A DNA stretch of 64,000 nucleotides, taken from the NCBI GenBank assembly GCA_949297015.1, contig CASFRF010000012.1:1-64000 (forward strand). Reading direction: 5' to 3'. Source of the stretch: an uncultured bacterium. GTDB taxonomy: Bacteria; Verrucomicrobiota; Lentisphaeria; Victivallales; Victivallaceae. Made by a program: the position numbers and the translations under genes. Shown here in pieces: positions 42,539 through 51,166 of this stretch. The number at the start of each line of letters is the position of its first letter. Positions within the stretch are counted from its first letter, which is position 1. The notes under the pieces are model-generated. The model saw nothing but the letters and a program-made list of their open reading frames with translations. It was not told the origin of the DNA and did no database searches.

Positions 42539-43261
42539 ATGGAGCTGACCTGGCTGGGGCAGGGCGGATTCCTGCTGGTCGAGGCGGGGTTCCGGCTGGC
42601 GGTCGATCCCTATTTCAGTTCCCGGGTCGAGGAGCTCGAACAGCTGACCCGGCTGCTGCCGCCACCGTTGACGGCATCGGAGCTGCGTCCGGATCTGCTG
42701 ATCTGCACCCACGACCACCTCGATCATTACGATGAGCCGCTGGTGCTGGAGCTGTTGACCCGCTTCCCGGGGTGTCGGCTGGCCGGTCCCCGGAGCGTGG
42801 AGCGGAAGTTCCGCGCCGTTCGGCCGGATGTCGCCGCCTTTCTGCGGCTCGACTCCGGGGCGGCCGCGACGTTCGGCCCGTTCCGGCTGCGCGCGGTGGC
42901 GGCGTATCACTCCGATCCGGCGGCGATCGGGCTGGTGATTGCGGTCGCCGGGCGGGTGGTGTATCTCACCGGCGATACGCTGTGGCGTGAAGAGCTGGCA
43001 ACAGCGGTCCCCCGGAACGTCGATCTGCTGCTGGTCTGCATCAACGGCAAACTCGGGAATATGAACGACCGCGAGGCGCTGGCGCTGGCGGCGGCGCTCC
43101 GGCCGCGACTGGCGGTGCCGATGCACTACGGGCTGTTTGCCGAGAACACCGCCGATCCCGATCGTTTTCTGAAGGGGTGCGCCGCACAGGGCATCGCGGC
43201 CCGGACTTTGACGCCCGGCGTCGCGGTGCCGCTGTTTGAGGAAACTCAGGGCTCGAGATAG
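42539..43261 (+). CDS. Metallo-beta-lactamase-fold hydrolase (UlaG-like)
   Basis: 240 residues. Complete zinc motif THDHLDH (His58, His60, Asp62, His63), an upstream WLGQGGFLLVEAGFRLAVDPY typical of UlaG-type lactonases, a VYLTGDTLW strand with the bridging Asp, and a final histidine in AVPMHYGLFAENTADP. UlaG relatives hydrolyse sugar lactones such as L-ascorbate 6-phosphate; other relatives act on different substrates. It lies 12 bases after the GH36/31-like gene and probably shares its transcript. Its 3' end overlaps the convergent GH43 gene by 16 bases. Confidence 0.8.
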   Translation: MELTWLGQGGFLLVEAGFRLAVDPYFSSRVEELEQLTRLLPPPLTASELRPDLLICTHDHLDHYDEPLVLELLTRFPGCRLAGPRSVERKFRAVRPDVAAFLRLDSGAAATFGPFRLRAVAAYHSDPAAIGLVIAVAGRVVYLTGDTLWREELATAVPRNVDLLLVCINGKLGNMNDREALALAAALRPRLAVPMHYGLFAENTADPDRFLKGCAAQGIAARTLTPGVAVPLFEETQGSR

Positions 43262-44649
43262 CGCCCGAAGACGGTGAAGTCGGTGACTCCCGCCGGTGTC
43301 TCCGGCGGCGTCCCGGTGATCCGCAGCCGGACCAGCCGGGCCGGACGCGGCGTCCAGCTGTCAAACCGGATGTGGCCGTCGAAATCATCGTCGCGATGAT
43401 CGCTCAGCACGAACCATTCGGTGCCGTCTTCCGAGCCTTCGATCCGATACTGGAAGACGGCCGGAGCGGGTTCCCCCGCGCACAGCCGCTCCTGAAAGAT
43501 GATCCGTGCCGCAGCCAGTTCAAAGCGGGCCTGCAGAGTCACGGTCAATTCCTGCGGCAGCTCCGGACCGGCGGCCCGCCAGTAGCTGCGCACGTAACCG
43601 TCGAGCGCCTGCGCCGCCGGATAGTCGGGGTGCTCGGAACTGGCCCTAACCGGCTGGTTGCAGGTCAGCGGCAGCCAGTCGGGCGAGGAGCCGTCCAGAA
43701 AGCGCGGAGTTTCGCTGGGCCCGTCGACGTAAAGTTCGCCGTCGGCGGTGAAGCGGACCGGATCCATGGCGATCCGCCGTTCCAGCCCCCGGAAGCGCCG
43801 GAACAGGACGGTGTAAAACGCCCAGAGTCGGCCGTCCGGCCCCTCGACCACCGAGTGGTGGCCGCAGCCGTTGAGCATGCCGCCGCGCTGAATCAGCACC
43901 GGATTGCGCTGCTGCGGGGTGAACGGCCCCAGCGGCGAACTCCCGCGATAACAGCCGACGGCGTAGTTGCGCCACTCCGCCCCCGCGGCACTGTACTGAA
44001 GATAGTAATTCTCTCCCACGCAGGTCATCTGCGCCCCCTCCAGATGGGAGAAGGCCTGATTCTGCTGAAATTCTCCGAAGCGCTCCCAGGGGTGTTCCGG
44101 GTGATAGGCGAAACAGTGGGTCGGCGCCCCGGCGAAGCGGCAGGGGTGCTCCGGATCGAGCCGAACCCCGTAGACGCCGCGATTGACCCCGAGCGAGTAG
44201 TAAGCGTAGAGCTCGCCGTCGTGCGGATCGGCAAACAGCATCGGATCGCACCAGGCCAGCTCCCGGCCCTGCTCATCGCACACCGGGCCGAGGTCGCGCC
44301 ATTCGCCGAGCGGATCCTCGGCGCACCACAACCGGGTCCCCTCCCAGGAGGCGGTCAAATAGAGCTTGCCCCGCCATTCGACCACGCTCGGGGCCCAGCC
44401 CACGTCGTAGAGATTGATCCGGTGAAATTCCCAGTTCCGGAAATCGGTCGATTTCCAGACCATGCCGCAGGAGGGGAACAAATACCAAGCCTCCTGAAAT
44501 TTGATCACCGTCGGATCGCCGAACTCCCGCCACCAGACTCCGGTGTACCCCCGGTCACGGGAGTTGCGGCCGACCGGAATCGCCGGAATCGGCAGCGGAT
44601 TGCAGTACAGCGGCGGAGTTCCCGCCGCCGGGAAACGGTCGGGACTCAC
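43246..44649 (-). CDS. GH43-type glycosidase with C-terminal F5/8C-like domain
   Basis: 467 residues from a GTG overlapping the pseudopilin stop (GTGA). The N-terminal ~320 residues form a five-bladed propeller with a GH43-type triad: Asp45 (FGDPTVIK), Asp135 (AWCDPMLFADP) and Glu204 (SHLEGAQMT). Repeated propeller phrases include WAPSVVEWRGKLYLTASW and GRLWAFYTVLF. Residues about 335-467 look like a discoidin/CBM32-type carbohydrate-binding domain (VRASSEHPDYPAAQALDGYVRSYWRA, WTPRPARLVRLRITG). No signal peptide. Typical substrates are arabinosides or xylosides. Last gene of the GntR-led operon. Confidence 0.78.
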   Translation of the reverse strand: MSPDRFPAAGTPPLYCNPLPIPAIPVGRNSRDRGYTGVWWREFGDPTVIKFQEAWYLFPSCGMVWKSTDFRNWEFHRINLYDVGWAPSVVEWRGKLYLTASWEGTRLWCAEDPLGEWRDLGPVCDEQGRELAWCDPMLFADPHDGELYAYYSLGVNRGVYGVRLDPEHPCRFAGAPTHCFAYHPEHPWERFGEFQQNQAFSHLEGAQMTCVGENYYLQYSAAGAEWRNYAVGCYRGSSPLGPFTPQQRNPVLIQRGGMLNGCGHHSVVEGPDGRLWAFYTVLFRRFRGLERRIAMDPVRFTADGELYVDGPSETPRFLDGSSPDWLPLTCNQPVRASSEHPDYPAAQALDGYVRSYWRAAGPELPQELTVTLQARFELAAARIIFQERLCAGEPAPAVFQYRIEGSEDGTEWFVLSDHRDDDFDGHIRFDSWTPRPARLVRLRITGTPPETPAGVTDFTVFGRYLEP

Positions 44650-45317
44650 GCGTCGGGTCCTCCCAGCCAGAAGCTCTGCTTCAATCCGGAGTTGAATTTG
44701 GGCGCCTCGGAGGGGGTGATCGTCGTCACATGACCATCGGCCATGATGAGATTGGCCTTCCCGTCCTCATGCCGTCCGGCGATCCGGCCCGGGTCTCCGG
44801 GAAGATCCCGGGCAGTGGCGTCGACGAAGAGCATGCACTTGTTGGGTTGGGCGATCGTCGTCACCTGATGGGGCTGGAAGAATTGATTGCCCGGAACTCC
44901 GGCCAGCACCAGATTGATGCCGTAGGAGATCGGAACCCAGCCGCCGCGCCGGTCCGGCAGCAGCACCCAGAACTTGTTCGCGCCATCCTGCCGCTGATCG
45001 ATTCCGAGCTGGTCGGAGGGGCAGAGAAAGAACTCCGGGTTGCGCGAAGGCTCGCTGCCGCTGAGCCAGGCGTTGAGGTACTGCCCCAGCAACTGCTTCT
45101 GGTGCCAGTCCAACCCGGGGAAGGGGAGGAAGTGGTCATTGTCCTCGCCGTACATCATGGTGGCAACCCCCAGTTTCTTGAGCTGATCCCGGCATTTCTG
45201 CTGCTGGTCGGAAGCCGACAGCTGGGCGGTGGCGCCGATGGAGAGAACCGCCAGCAGTCCGGCGCAGACGACGATGACCACCGCTTCCGGCAGTGTGAAC
45301 CAATGACGTTGTTTCAT
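44646..45317 (-). CDS. Type II secretion-like pseudopilin, atypical cleavage site
   Basis: 223 residues from ATG 45317 (AGGAGGAT ribosome site). The N-terminus MKQRHWFTLPEAVVIVVCAGLLAVLSI is a prepilin leader and helix, but the residue before the cleavage site is Trp instead of Gly and Pro replaces Ile before the conserved Glu5. The body follows the pattern of PVC pseudopilins: [41 protein letters not shown], and the C-terminal ANLIMADGHVTTI. Function is unknown; such proteins may form short pseudopili or surface-bound scaffolds. Sits between the GH71-like and GH43 genes. Confidence 0.85.
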   Translation of the reverse strand: MKQRHWFTLPEAVVIVVCAGLLAVLSIGATAQLSASDQQQKCRDQLKKLGVATMMYGEDNDHFLPFPGLDWHQKQLLGQYLNAWLSGSEPSRNPEFFLCPSDQLGIDQRQDGANKFWVLLPDRRGGWVPISYGINLVLAGVPGNQFFQPHQVTTIAQPNKCMLFVDATARDLPGDPGRIAGRHEDGKANLIMADGHVTTITPSEAPKFNSGLKQSFWLGGPDA

Positions 45318-45343
45318 GGAAATCCTCCTGGTTGATTGAGTTT

Positions 45344-46849
45344 TCAAGGTTGCACGGTGGCGTAACCGGTGGTCGGCCAGTAGCTGTAGAACCGGATCGA
45401 ATCCACCACCGGCGCACCCTCGGTTTTCAGAATCTCCCGGCCGTCACGCCACAGCGAGAAGCGTTGCGGTCCGGCCTGAAACGGAACCACGGTCTGGGCG
45501 ATTCCCGCCGGAACCGGGTGCTCGGTAATCCGGTCTCCGGACTGAACTTTCAAGGTGGCGGGCGCAGTCAGCGCGGTGGTCAAATAGAGGTCGTCACCGG
45601 CCGGTTCGTTGCCGACTTTGACCGGCGGGCGCGGATCCTCCGAAGCCTTCAGTTCCCGGCTGCTGGTCCGATAGCAGTAGAAGAGGCTGTCGGCGGTGAT
45701 CTCCGGCTGCACGCCGGTCTTGTACCACTGGATGTAATAGCGGTTGAGCTCGCCGAGTCCGACCATCGGCTGGTACCAGCCGCGCGGCGCGTCGGAGGCG
45801 CCGTTGGGATAGTTTTTGTAGTCGTCGATCGGCTCGATGTAGGATTCGTTGAAGTCGTTCCAGGTCAGGATCATCACCCATTCCGGATGCTGCGTTTCGA
45901 GGATCGACTTCCACTGCAGCTCCAGACCTTTGCCGCCGCCGTGCTCGTAGTAGGTGCCGTTGGTGGCGAATTCCGGTTTCAGCTCTTTGCCCGGCATCCA
46001 CAGCCAGGAGGTCGGCACGCTGCGGTTTGAAGCCCACCAGTAATGGAAGGAGATGGTCGTCATCCAGGTCTTTCCCGCCCGGTGCTGGGCCTGAGCCTGA
46101 CGCTCCAGCAACTTCAGTCCGCCGCCGAACGGCGAAAGCTGAATCTGCCAGATCGACATCCCCTGCGCGATGTCGCGCCACATCTCGACCGCCTGATCCA
46201 CCGCCTCCTGACTGCCGCCCTTGCGTGCCTGCATGAAGGTGGTCGGAATGAAGAAGATATCCAGCTTCGCTTCGCGCAACGCCGGGATCACGGTGTCGCG
46301 CCACCAGGCGACGCTCTTCTCCGGATTGTCCTCGATCACCAGATCGACGCCGTAATAACCGACCAGCGGTCGCCCCTGATAGAGTTCATAGTTCTCATGG
46401 GTGCCGTACTCTTTGAGCAGTTCCACCATGTTGGCCACCTGCTCCTGGTGCATCCGGTTGCCGTAGTCGAACTCAAAGAACAGTTTGAAGCCGCTGTTCA
46501 GCTCGCGCGCCGCCTGAAAGATCTTGGCGATCGCATCGCGATACTGCTGATCCGGCCGCATGACATCCAGCCCGAATCCGTCGATGCCCATCGACTGCGC
46601 GATCCGGATCTGTTTCTTGTACTCCTCGACCGGCGCGTCCCAGCCGCCGTTGTAGGGGCCGATGCAGACCATGTACCAGGCGAACACCTTGCGCCCGGGC
46701 TGAAAGTTGCGGTCGGGCTTGAAAAAAGTCCGCTCGGGGAGCCGGAAATCCCGTTCCGGGGTCTCCGGGGTGGATTCCGCCGCGGTCCCGGCGATTCCGA
46801 GGATCAATGCCGCGCTCAGCAGCAGGCGGCGACAACTTGGGATCAACAT
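45344..46849 (-). CDS. GH71/GH99-like secreted glycosidase
   Basis: 501 residues. Signal peptide 1-24 (CRRLLLSAALILGIAGTAA). The barrel begins KVFAWYMVCIGPYNGGWD (about 54-71), with YKKQIRIAQSMGIDGFGLDV containing candidate Asp95, then KLFFEFDYGN and a C-terminal WVMILTWNDFNESYIEP. This order (opening F-A-x-Y/F-M-V, A-x-x-x-G-I-D-G/A-F, closing W-N-D-F-x-E) recalls GH71 alpha-1,3-glucanases and the related GH99 endo-mannosidases. A short beta domain ends the protein (GDDLYLTTALTAPATLKVQSG). Acts outside the cytoplasm, unlike the GH43 enzyme in the same operon. Confidence 0.72.
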   Translation of the reverse strand: MLIPSCRRLLLSAALILGIAGTAAESTPETPERDFRLPERTFFKPDRNFQPGRKVFAWYMVCIGPYNGGWDAPVEEYKKQIRIAQSMGIDGFGLDVMRPDQQYRDAIAKIFQAARELNSGFKLFFEFDYGNRMHQEQVANMVELLKEYGTHENYELYQGRPLVGYYGVDLVIEDNPEKSVAWWRDTVIPALREAKLDIFFIPTTFMQARKGGSQEAVDQAVEMWRDIAQGMSIWQIQLSPFGGGLKLLERQAQAQHRAGKTWMTTISFHYWWASNRSVPTSWLWMPGKELKPEFATNGTYYEHGGGKGLELQWKSILETQHPEWVMILTWNDFNESYIEPIDDYKNYPNGASDAPRGWYQPMVGLGELNRYYIQWYKTGVQPEITADSLFYCYRTSSRELKASEDPRPPVKVGNEPAGDDLYLTTALTAPATLKVQSGDRITEHPVPAGIAQTVVPFQAGPQRFSLWRDGREILKTEGAPVVDSIRFYSYWPTTGYATVQP

Positions 46850-46898
46850 AGTTTATTCTCCTGCGTTTGGGGTAAAGTCAAAAAGCTGCGCGCCGGAA

Positions 46899-47591
46899 TT
46901 ACCAGGTTTCCGACCCTTTGCCGAAATAGAACAGCTGAAAGTCGTGGTATTCGGGGATCTCCTCGGTCTGGTAGGCCTTGGCGTGGCCGTCGACAAAGAG
47001 GAAGTTGCCCCGCTCATTGTGTCGGAACGCCATCGACTTCTTGATGCTGGCGCCCGAACTCAGCGAACGCTGCAGGGCGTCGGCCATCAGCATGGTCTTG
47101 CTGGCCTGCATCAGCTGGGAGATCTTGTGCGGCGCGGAGTAGGGATTGCCCGACTCCACCGCGCCGGCGATACACTCATTGATGCCGTAGGAGATGGGCA
47201 CATATTCCCACTTTTCCGGCTCTCCGACCTTGGCCCAGATGGTGTCGACGCTGTCAGTGCGCTCCTCCAGCGTGTCGGCGGGGCAGCGGAAGAACTTGAC
47301 GTTGTGACTGGCCGGTTCTCCGGTGCGGATCTGCAGCGAAGCGCCGAGATCCCGGCCCAGCTTCTCCGGCGTGTACCACTCCGTGCCCTTGAACGGGAGC
47401 CAGCCGTCGTAGGAGTCGATGTAGCTGTTCGCCGCCAGACCGACCTGCTTGAGTTTGTTCAGGCAGCTGGTGGCCTGGGCCTTGCTGCGGGCCGAGTTCA
47501 GCGCGGGCAGCAGCATGCCCGCCAGAATGGCGATAATCGCGATGACGACCAGCAGCTCGATCAGGGTAAAATTTCTCTGTCGTTCTCTCAT
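46899..47591 (-). CDS. Type II secretion-like pseudopilin
   Basis: 230 residues, ATG overlapping the GntR stop (ATGA). Canonical prepilin start with N before the cleavage site: [22 protein letters not shown], giving a 20-residue membrane helix. Body features of PVC pseudopilins: [50 protein letters not shown], and [21 protein letters not shown] (the H-x9-DG motif). No pseudopilin assembly genes accompany it, so it must use a shared secretion system elsewhere. Probably part of the sugar-degrading operon's envelope apparatus. Confidence 0.9.
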   Translation of the reverse strand: MRERQRNFTLIELLVVIAIIAILAGMLLPALNSARSKAQATSCLNKLKQVGLAANSYIDSYDGWLPFKGTEWYTPEKLGRDLGASLQIRTGEPASHNVKFFRCPADTLEERTDSVDTIWAKVGEPEKWEYVPISYGINECIAGAVESGNPYSAPHKISQLMQASKTMLMADALQRSLSSGASIKKSMAFRHNERGNFLFVDGHAKAYQTEEIPEYHDFQLFYFGKGSETW

Positions 47592-48715
47592 GATCTCCTC
47601 TCGTTTGATGGTGTGAAACTGCGAACTTCGGGAACGATGACGACTTTGCGCGGGGGCAGTCCTTCAAACCCCCGGCGCAGATTTTCAATCAGGGCCGCGG
47701 CGACCGCGGCAATGGAAACTCCGACCTGCCGGCAGGGGGTCAGCAGGGTCCGGCTGATCTCCCAGTTGCGGTGGATCACCAGTTTGAGTTCGCCGGGCAC
47801 GTCGATCCGGTGCTGCAGCAGCGAGAACATCAGCCCGGTGCTCAGCTGATCAGGAATGACCAGCAGTCCGTCGGGCCACTCCTGCCGGGGGCGGGAGAAC
47901 AGCCGCTCGCACTGCTCGTAGGCGAAGTCGGTGTTGGAGTCGCTGGAGCGCAGATAGTCGGCGGCGGTACGGATTGCGAACACCAGTTCCGGCGGCGCCT
48001 CCAGCCCGAGCCGGGCCGCCTCGCGGTGATAAAGCCGGTGATAGGCGCTCAGCACCCCGTCGGCGGCGAAGCGCTCGGAGGAGGTCAGAAAACCGATCCG
48101 GGTTGCCCCTTGTTCCTTCAGCGCCTGCAACCCCAACCCCAGCATGGCGCGGTGATCGAGGTCCACCCGCCCGCAGCTGGTGTTGTCCTCGGTGGCCGAG
48201 AGCAGCACCGGCAAGGCCCGCAGCCGGTCGAAAACCTCCCGGTTGCGGTTGTGGAAGGGGAGCAGCACGCCCTGAATCTGAGCGCTTTCGGCCCAGCTCC
48301 TGAGTTGCCGGTAACCGTATTGCAGATCGTTGTCGGTGACCAGCCGCGGTTCGATGTTCCGCTGCTCCAGCCCGACCCGGAGCAGCTCGATCAGGGTGCG
48401 CTGAAACGGCGGTAGATCGTCGAGACTGGAGTGGTGAATGTAAATCGCCACACAGCGCAGCTGCCGGGGCCGCTCCGCCACCACGGTCCCGTTCTTGCGG
48501 TCGCGGTGAATCAGTCCCTCCTTGAGCAGCGGCGACAAGCCGGCGTGAATATTCGGCGCACTGGTCCCGAGCAGTGCCGCCAGCTCCCGGTTGGTCGGCA
48601 GCCGCTCCCCGGGGTGCAGTTCCCCCCGGCGGATCCGGTCCCGGAAGTAGCTGGTCACCGATTCCCGGAGATTCCCCGGGCAGAGCCCGGTTATGTCGGA
48701 GGCCTGAATATTCAC
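47588..48715 (-). CDS. GntR-type regulator with LacI-like sensor domain
   Basis: 375 residues from GTG 48715; no ATG is available nearby and the frame further upstream is only a shadow of the opposite-strand transporter. A GntR winged helix fills about 14-75 ([54 protein letters not shown]). The rest is a periplasmic-binding-protein-like sugar sensor as in LacI or AraR ([82 protein letters not shown]). It heads the operon with the pseudopilins and GH71/GH43 genes, so it should be their repressor, released by a product sugar. Confidence 0.88.
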   Translation of the reverse strand: MNIQASDITGLCPGNLRESVTSYFRDRIRRGELHPGERLPTNRELAALLGTSAPNIHAGLSPLLKEGLIHRDRKNGTVVAERPRQLRCVAIYIHHSSLDDLPPFQRTLIELLRVGLEQRNIEPRLVTDNDLQYGYRQLRSWAESAQIQGVLLPFHNRNREVFDRLRALPVLLSATEDNTSCGRVDLDHRAMLGLGLQALKEQGATRIGFLTSSERFAADGVLSAYHRLYHREAARLGLEAPPELVFAIRTAADYLRSSDSNTDFAYEQCERLFSRPRQEWPDGLLVIPDQLSTGLMFSLLQHRIDVPGELKLVIHRNWEISRTLLTPCRQVGVSIAAVAAALIENLRRGFEGLPPRKVVIVPEVRSFTPSNERRS

Positions 48716-48729
48716 GGTTTTTTTGTTTT

Positions 48730-48747
48730 GGTTATCACGGTTACCAC
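48730..48747. promoter_or_regulatory. Operator candidate of the GntR regulator
   Basis: Two tandem 9-mers, GGTTATCAC (48730-48738) and GGTTACCAC (48739-48747), also readable as an imperfect palindrome TGGT...ACCA. They lie just downstream of the -10 box of the regulator's own promoter, as expected for autorepression. Confidence 0.5.
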
Positions 48748-48755
48748 AAAAGATA

Positions 48756-48784
48756 ATTATAGCGCATAAGTTTCCAATTGTCAA
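48756..48784 (-). promoter_or_regulatory. Promoter of the GntR-GH operon
   Basis: Minus strand consensus TTGACA (48779-48784), 17-base spacer, TATAAT (48756-48761). The closest match to consensus in the window. Confidence 0.85.
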
Positions 48785-48823
48785 GGGCCGGGATCTGAAA
48801 AAACGGGAAAAGGTGAATCCCGG

Positions 48824-48852
48824 TTGCAAAGGTCGGGTCCGAGTGGTATAGT
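48824..48852 (+). promoter_or_regulatory. Promoter of the MATE transporter gene
   Basis: TTGCAA (48824-48829), 17-base spacer, TATAGT (48847-48852), 22 bases before the ATG. Divergent from the GntR promoter. Confidence 0.65.
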
Positions 48853-48874
48853 AGGAAATTTGAGGAATGGAAAA

Positions 48875-50326
48875 ATGATGAAATGGCTGCGATCGATGTT
48901 CGGCTGGCGGAGCTGGTACGGGCACGGGGGTTACCTGGAGATCCTGCGGGTGGCCTATCCTCTGGTCATCATGTGCGCGAGCAACACGGTGATGCAGTTT
49001 GTGGACCGGAAGTTTCTGGCCGCCAATTCGACGCTGGATGTGGCGGCGGCGCTGCCGTCGGGCGTGCTCTATTTCACCATGTTCTGCTTTTTCATGGTGA
49101 CCTGCAACTTCACCTCGGCGCTGGTGGCGCAGCTGGTCGGTTCGGGGGATCGCCGGGGGGTGCTCACCGCGGTCTGGTCGGGATTTCAGCTCGCCGTCAT
49201 CGCGGGGGTGCTGCTGACCTTTGTGCTGCCGTTCCTGGGGGCGTGGCTGATCACGCTGGGCGACCACCCGCCGGAGTTGATGGCACGTGAAAAGGAGTAC
49301 TTTCAGGCGCTGTTGCCGAGCGGGGTTTTCGTCTGTTTCGGGGCGCCGTTTTTCGCGTTTTTCAGCGGTCGCGGGAAAACCGTCCCGGTGGCGGTGATCA
49401 ACTCGGCGGCCTGCCTGCTGAACATTCTGCTCGACTACGTATTCATCTTCGGCAAGTGGGGGGTACCGGCGATGGGAATTTTCGGCGCGGGGATCGCCAC
49501 TTCGCTCTGCAGTTTCTGCTCGATGGCCGCCATTATGATCTGTTTCCTCTGCGTCGATCAGCGGAAGTATCCGACCCGGCGCCACTGGCGGGGCAGCTGG
49601 AGCTACTTCAGGAAACTCTGGCTCTTCGGCACGCCCGCCGGGCTGCAGTGTCTGTTCGACACCGGTTCCTTCACGCTGGTCACGTTTCTGATCGCAGCGC
49701 TGGGCACCGACGCGCTGGCGGCCACGGTGATCGCGCTTTCGGTCAACAACATGTTCTTCATTCCGCTGACCGGACTGGCCGACGCCACCTCGATTGTGGT
49801 CGCCCAGAACATCGGCCGGGAACGGGCCAATACCGCCTGCGCCGCAGCGTTCCGGGCTTGGCGGATCAGCGCGGCCTACATGCTGCTGGGGGCGATCGTC
49901 TACACCGTCTTTCCGGTGCAGCTGGCGGAGTTTTTCTCCCCGCAGGATCGGAGCGGGGACTATGCGCGAATCGTGGAGATTTGCCGCTGGATCTTCCTGA
50001 TGGCGGTGTTTTTCAACAGCTTCGACGCGGTGAAGTTCGTGTTCATGGGGGCGCTGCGCGGGGCCGGAGATACCCGGGCCATCTTCCTGATCACCACCTG
50101 CTGCGCCTGGTGCGGGTTGGTGCCGATCGCCTTTTTGTTCACCCGGGTCTGGCCGCTGCCGGTGGTACAGTTCTGGATGGTGCTGACCGCCTACTATGTG
50201 GTTGAGGCGATTCTGATGGTGTGGCGGTTCCGCTCCGGGAAATGGCGTCAAATCCGGCTGGTCCACACCCGCACCGAAGTCCGCGCCGAAGCGGAGGGGA
50301 CCGCGAAAAAATACCGAATTGCCTGA
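48875..50326 (+). CDS. MATE-family multidrug/organic-cation exporter
   Basis: 483 residues from ATG 48875 (GAGGA eight bases upstream), the start that fits the promoter. About twelve hydrophobic helices arranged as two MatE repeats: VAYPLVIMCASNTVMQFVDRKFLA begins the first, LWLFGTPAGLQCLFDTGSFTLVTFLIAALGTDALAAT the second, each followed by the family GRG or NIGRERA loop (FFAFFSGRGKT; TSIVVAQNIGRERANTA). MATE proteins export drugs or metabolites in exchange for sodium or protons. The closest subgroup is the NorM/DinF-like one. Divergent from the GntR operon, but not clearly linked to it. Confidence 0.88.
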   Translation: MMKWLRSMFGWRSWYGHGGYLEILRVAYPLVIMCASNTVMQFVDRKFLAANSTLDVAAALPSGVLYFTMFCFFMVTCNFTSALVAQLVGSGDRRGVLTAVWSGFQLAVIAGVLLTFVLPFLGAWLITLGDHPPELMAREKEYFQALLPSGVFVCFGAPFFAFFSGRGKTVPVAVINSAACLLNILLDYVFIFGKWGVPAMGIFGAGIATSLCSFCSMAAIMICFLCVDQRKYPTRRHWRGSWSYFRKLWLFGTPAGLQCLFDTGSFTLVTFLIAALGTDALAATVIALSVNNMFFIPLTGLADATSIVVAQNIGRERANTACAAAFRAWRISAAYMLLGAIVYTVFPVQLAEFFSPQDRSGDYARIVEICRWIFLMAVFFNSFDAVKFVFMGALRGAGDTRAIFLITTCCAWCGLVPIAFLFTRVWPLPVVQFWMVLTAYYVVEAILMVWRFRSGKWRQIRLVHTRTEVRAEAEGTAKKYRIA

Positions 50327-50335
50327 CTCTTTGAC

Positions 50336-50364
50336 TTGCAAGTTGGCCATTCCGGGGTTATCTT
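50336..50364 (+). promoter_or_regulatory. Promoter of the yebC-ruvC operon
   Basis: TTGCAA (50336-50341), 17-base spacer, TATCTT (50359-50364), about 43 bases before the yebC ATG. Confidence 0.55.
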
Positions 50365-50406
50365 ATGCGACAATGATTTGTGGAGCAACAGAGGAGAACC
50401 GTTTCG

Positions 50407-51165
50407 ATGTCCGGACATAGCAAGTGGGCCAATATCAAACACCAGAAAGCCGCCGCCGACAAGGTGAAGGGCAAGATTTTCTCTCGTCTGGCCAAGGAGA
50501 TCATGGTCGCCGCCAAGATGGGCGGGGGCGATCCCAACGGCAATCCCCGGCTGCGCTCGGCGCTGACCGCGGCGCGGGCGGCGAACATGCCCAACGTCAA
50601 CATCGACCGGGCGATCAAGAAGGGCTTGGGCGAACTCGGAGACGTGACCTTCGAGGAGATCGTCTACGAGGGCTACGGCGCCGGCGGCGTGGCGGTGCTG
50701 GTCGAGTGTCTGACCGACAACCGCAACCGCACCACCAGCGAGGTCCGCATGGTCTTCGACCGGGCCAACGGCAATATGGCCGGGGCCGGTTCGGTGGCCT
50801 GGATGTTCAAACGTCAGGCGCGGTTTGTGGTCTCCGGCGAGTGGGCCGACGAGGACAAGCTTATGGACGTGGTGCTCGAGGCCGGAGTCAACGACATTTC
50901 GGTCGATGACGGGGTGGCCGAGCTGTGGGCCGATCCGGAGTGCTTCGAGCCGGTGATGCAGGCGCTGAACGCCGCCGGAATCACCCCCGACGAGGCGGAG
51001 CAGACCCGGCGTCCGGACAACGTCACGGCGATCACCGATGTCGGGACCGCCCGCCAGGTGCTGCGTCTGATCGACCGGCTCGAGGAGCTCGATGACGTGC
51101 AGCTGGTGACCGCCAACTTCGAGATCGACGACGCCATCGCCGAGCAGCTGGAGGAAGAAGCGTAA
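50407..51165 (+). CDS. yebC: YebC/TACO1-family protein
   Basis: 252 residues from ATG 50407 (start MSGHSKWANIKHQKAAADKVKGKIFSRLAKEI is diagnostic); an in-frame ATG nine codons earlier is disregarded. Other family blocks: NPRLRSALTAARAANMPNVNIDRAIKKG, YEGYGAGGVAVLVECLTDNRNRTTSEVR and MFKRQARF. YebC proteins were annotated as transcription regulators and more recently linked to relief of ribosome stalling at proline-rich stretches. Commonly found just before ruvC, as here, with one base between stop and start. Confidence 0.95.
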   Translation: MSGHSKWANIKHQKAAADKVKGKIFSRLAKEIMVAAKMGGGDPNGNPRLRSALTAARAANMPNVNIDRAIKKGLGELGDVTFEEIVYEGYGAGGVAVLVECLTDNRNRTTSEVRMVFDRANGNMAGAGSVAWMFKRQARFVVSGEWADEDKLMDVVLEAGVNDISVDDGVAELWADPECFEPVMQALNAAGITPDEAEQTRRPDNVTAITDVGTARQVLRLIDRLEELDDVQLVTANFEIDDAIAEQLEEEA

Positions 51166-51166
51166 G

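Noticed and set aside
48716-50350. Upstream extension of the GntR frame to about 920 codons
   Set aside because: The extra part is only the antisense of the MATE transporter gene; the promoter and operator lie within it.
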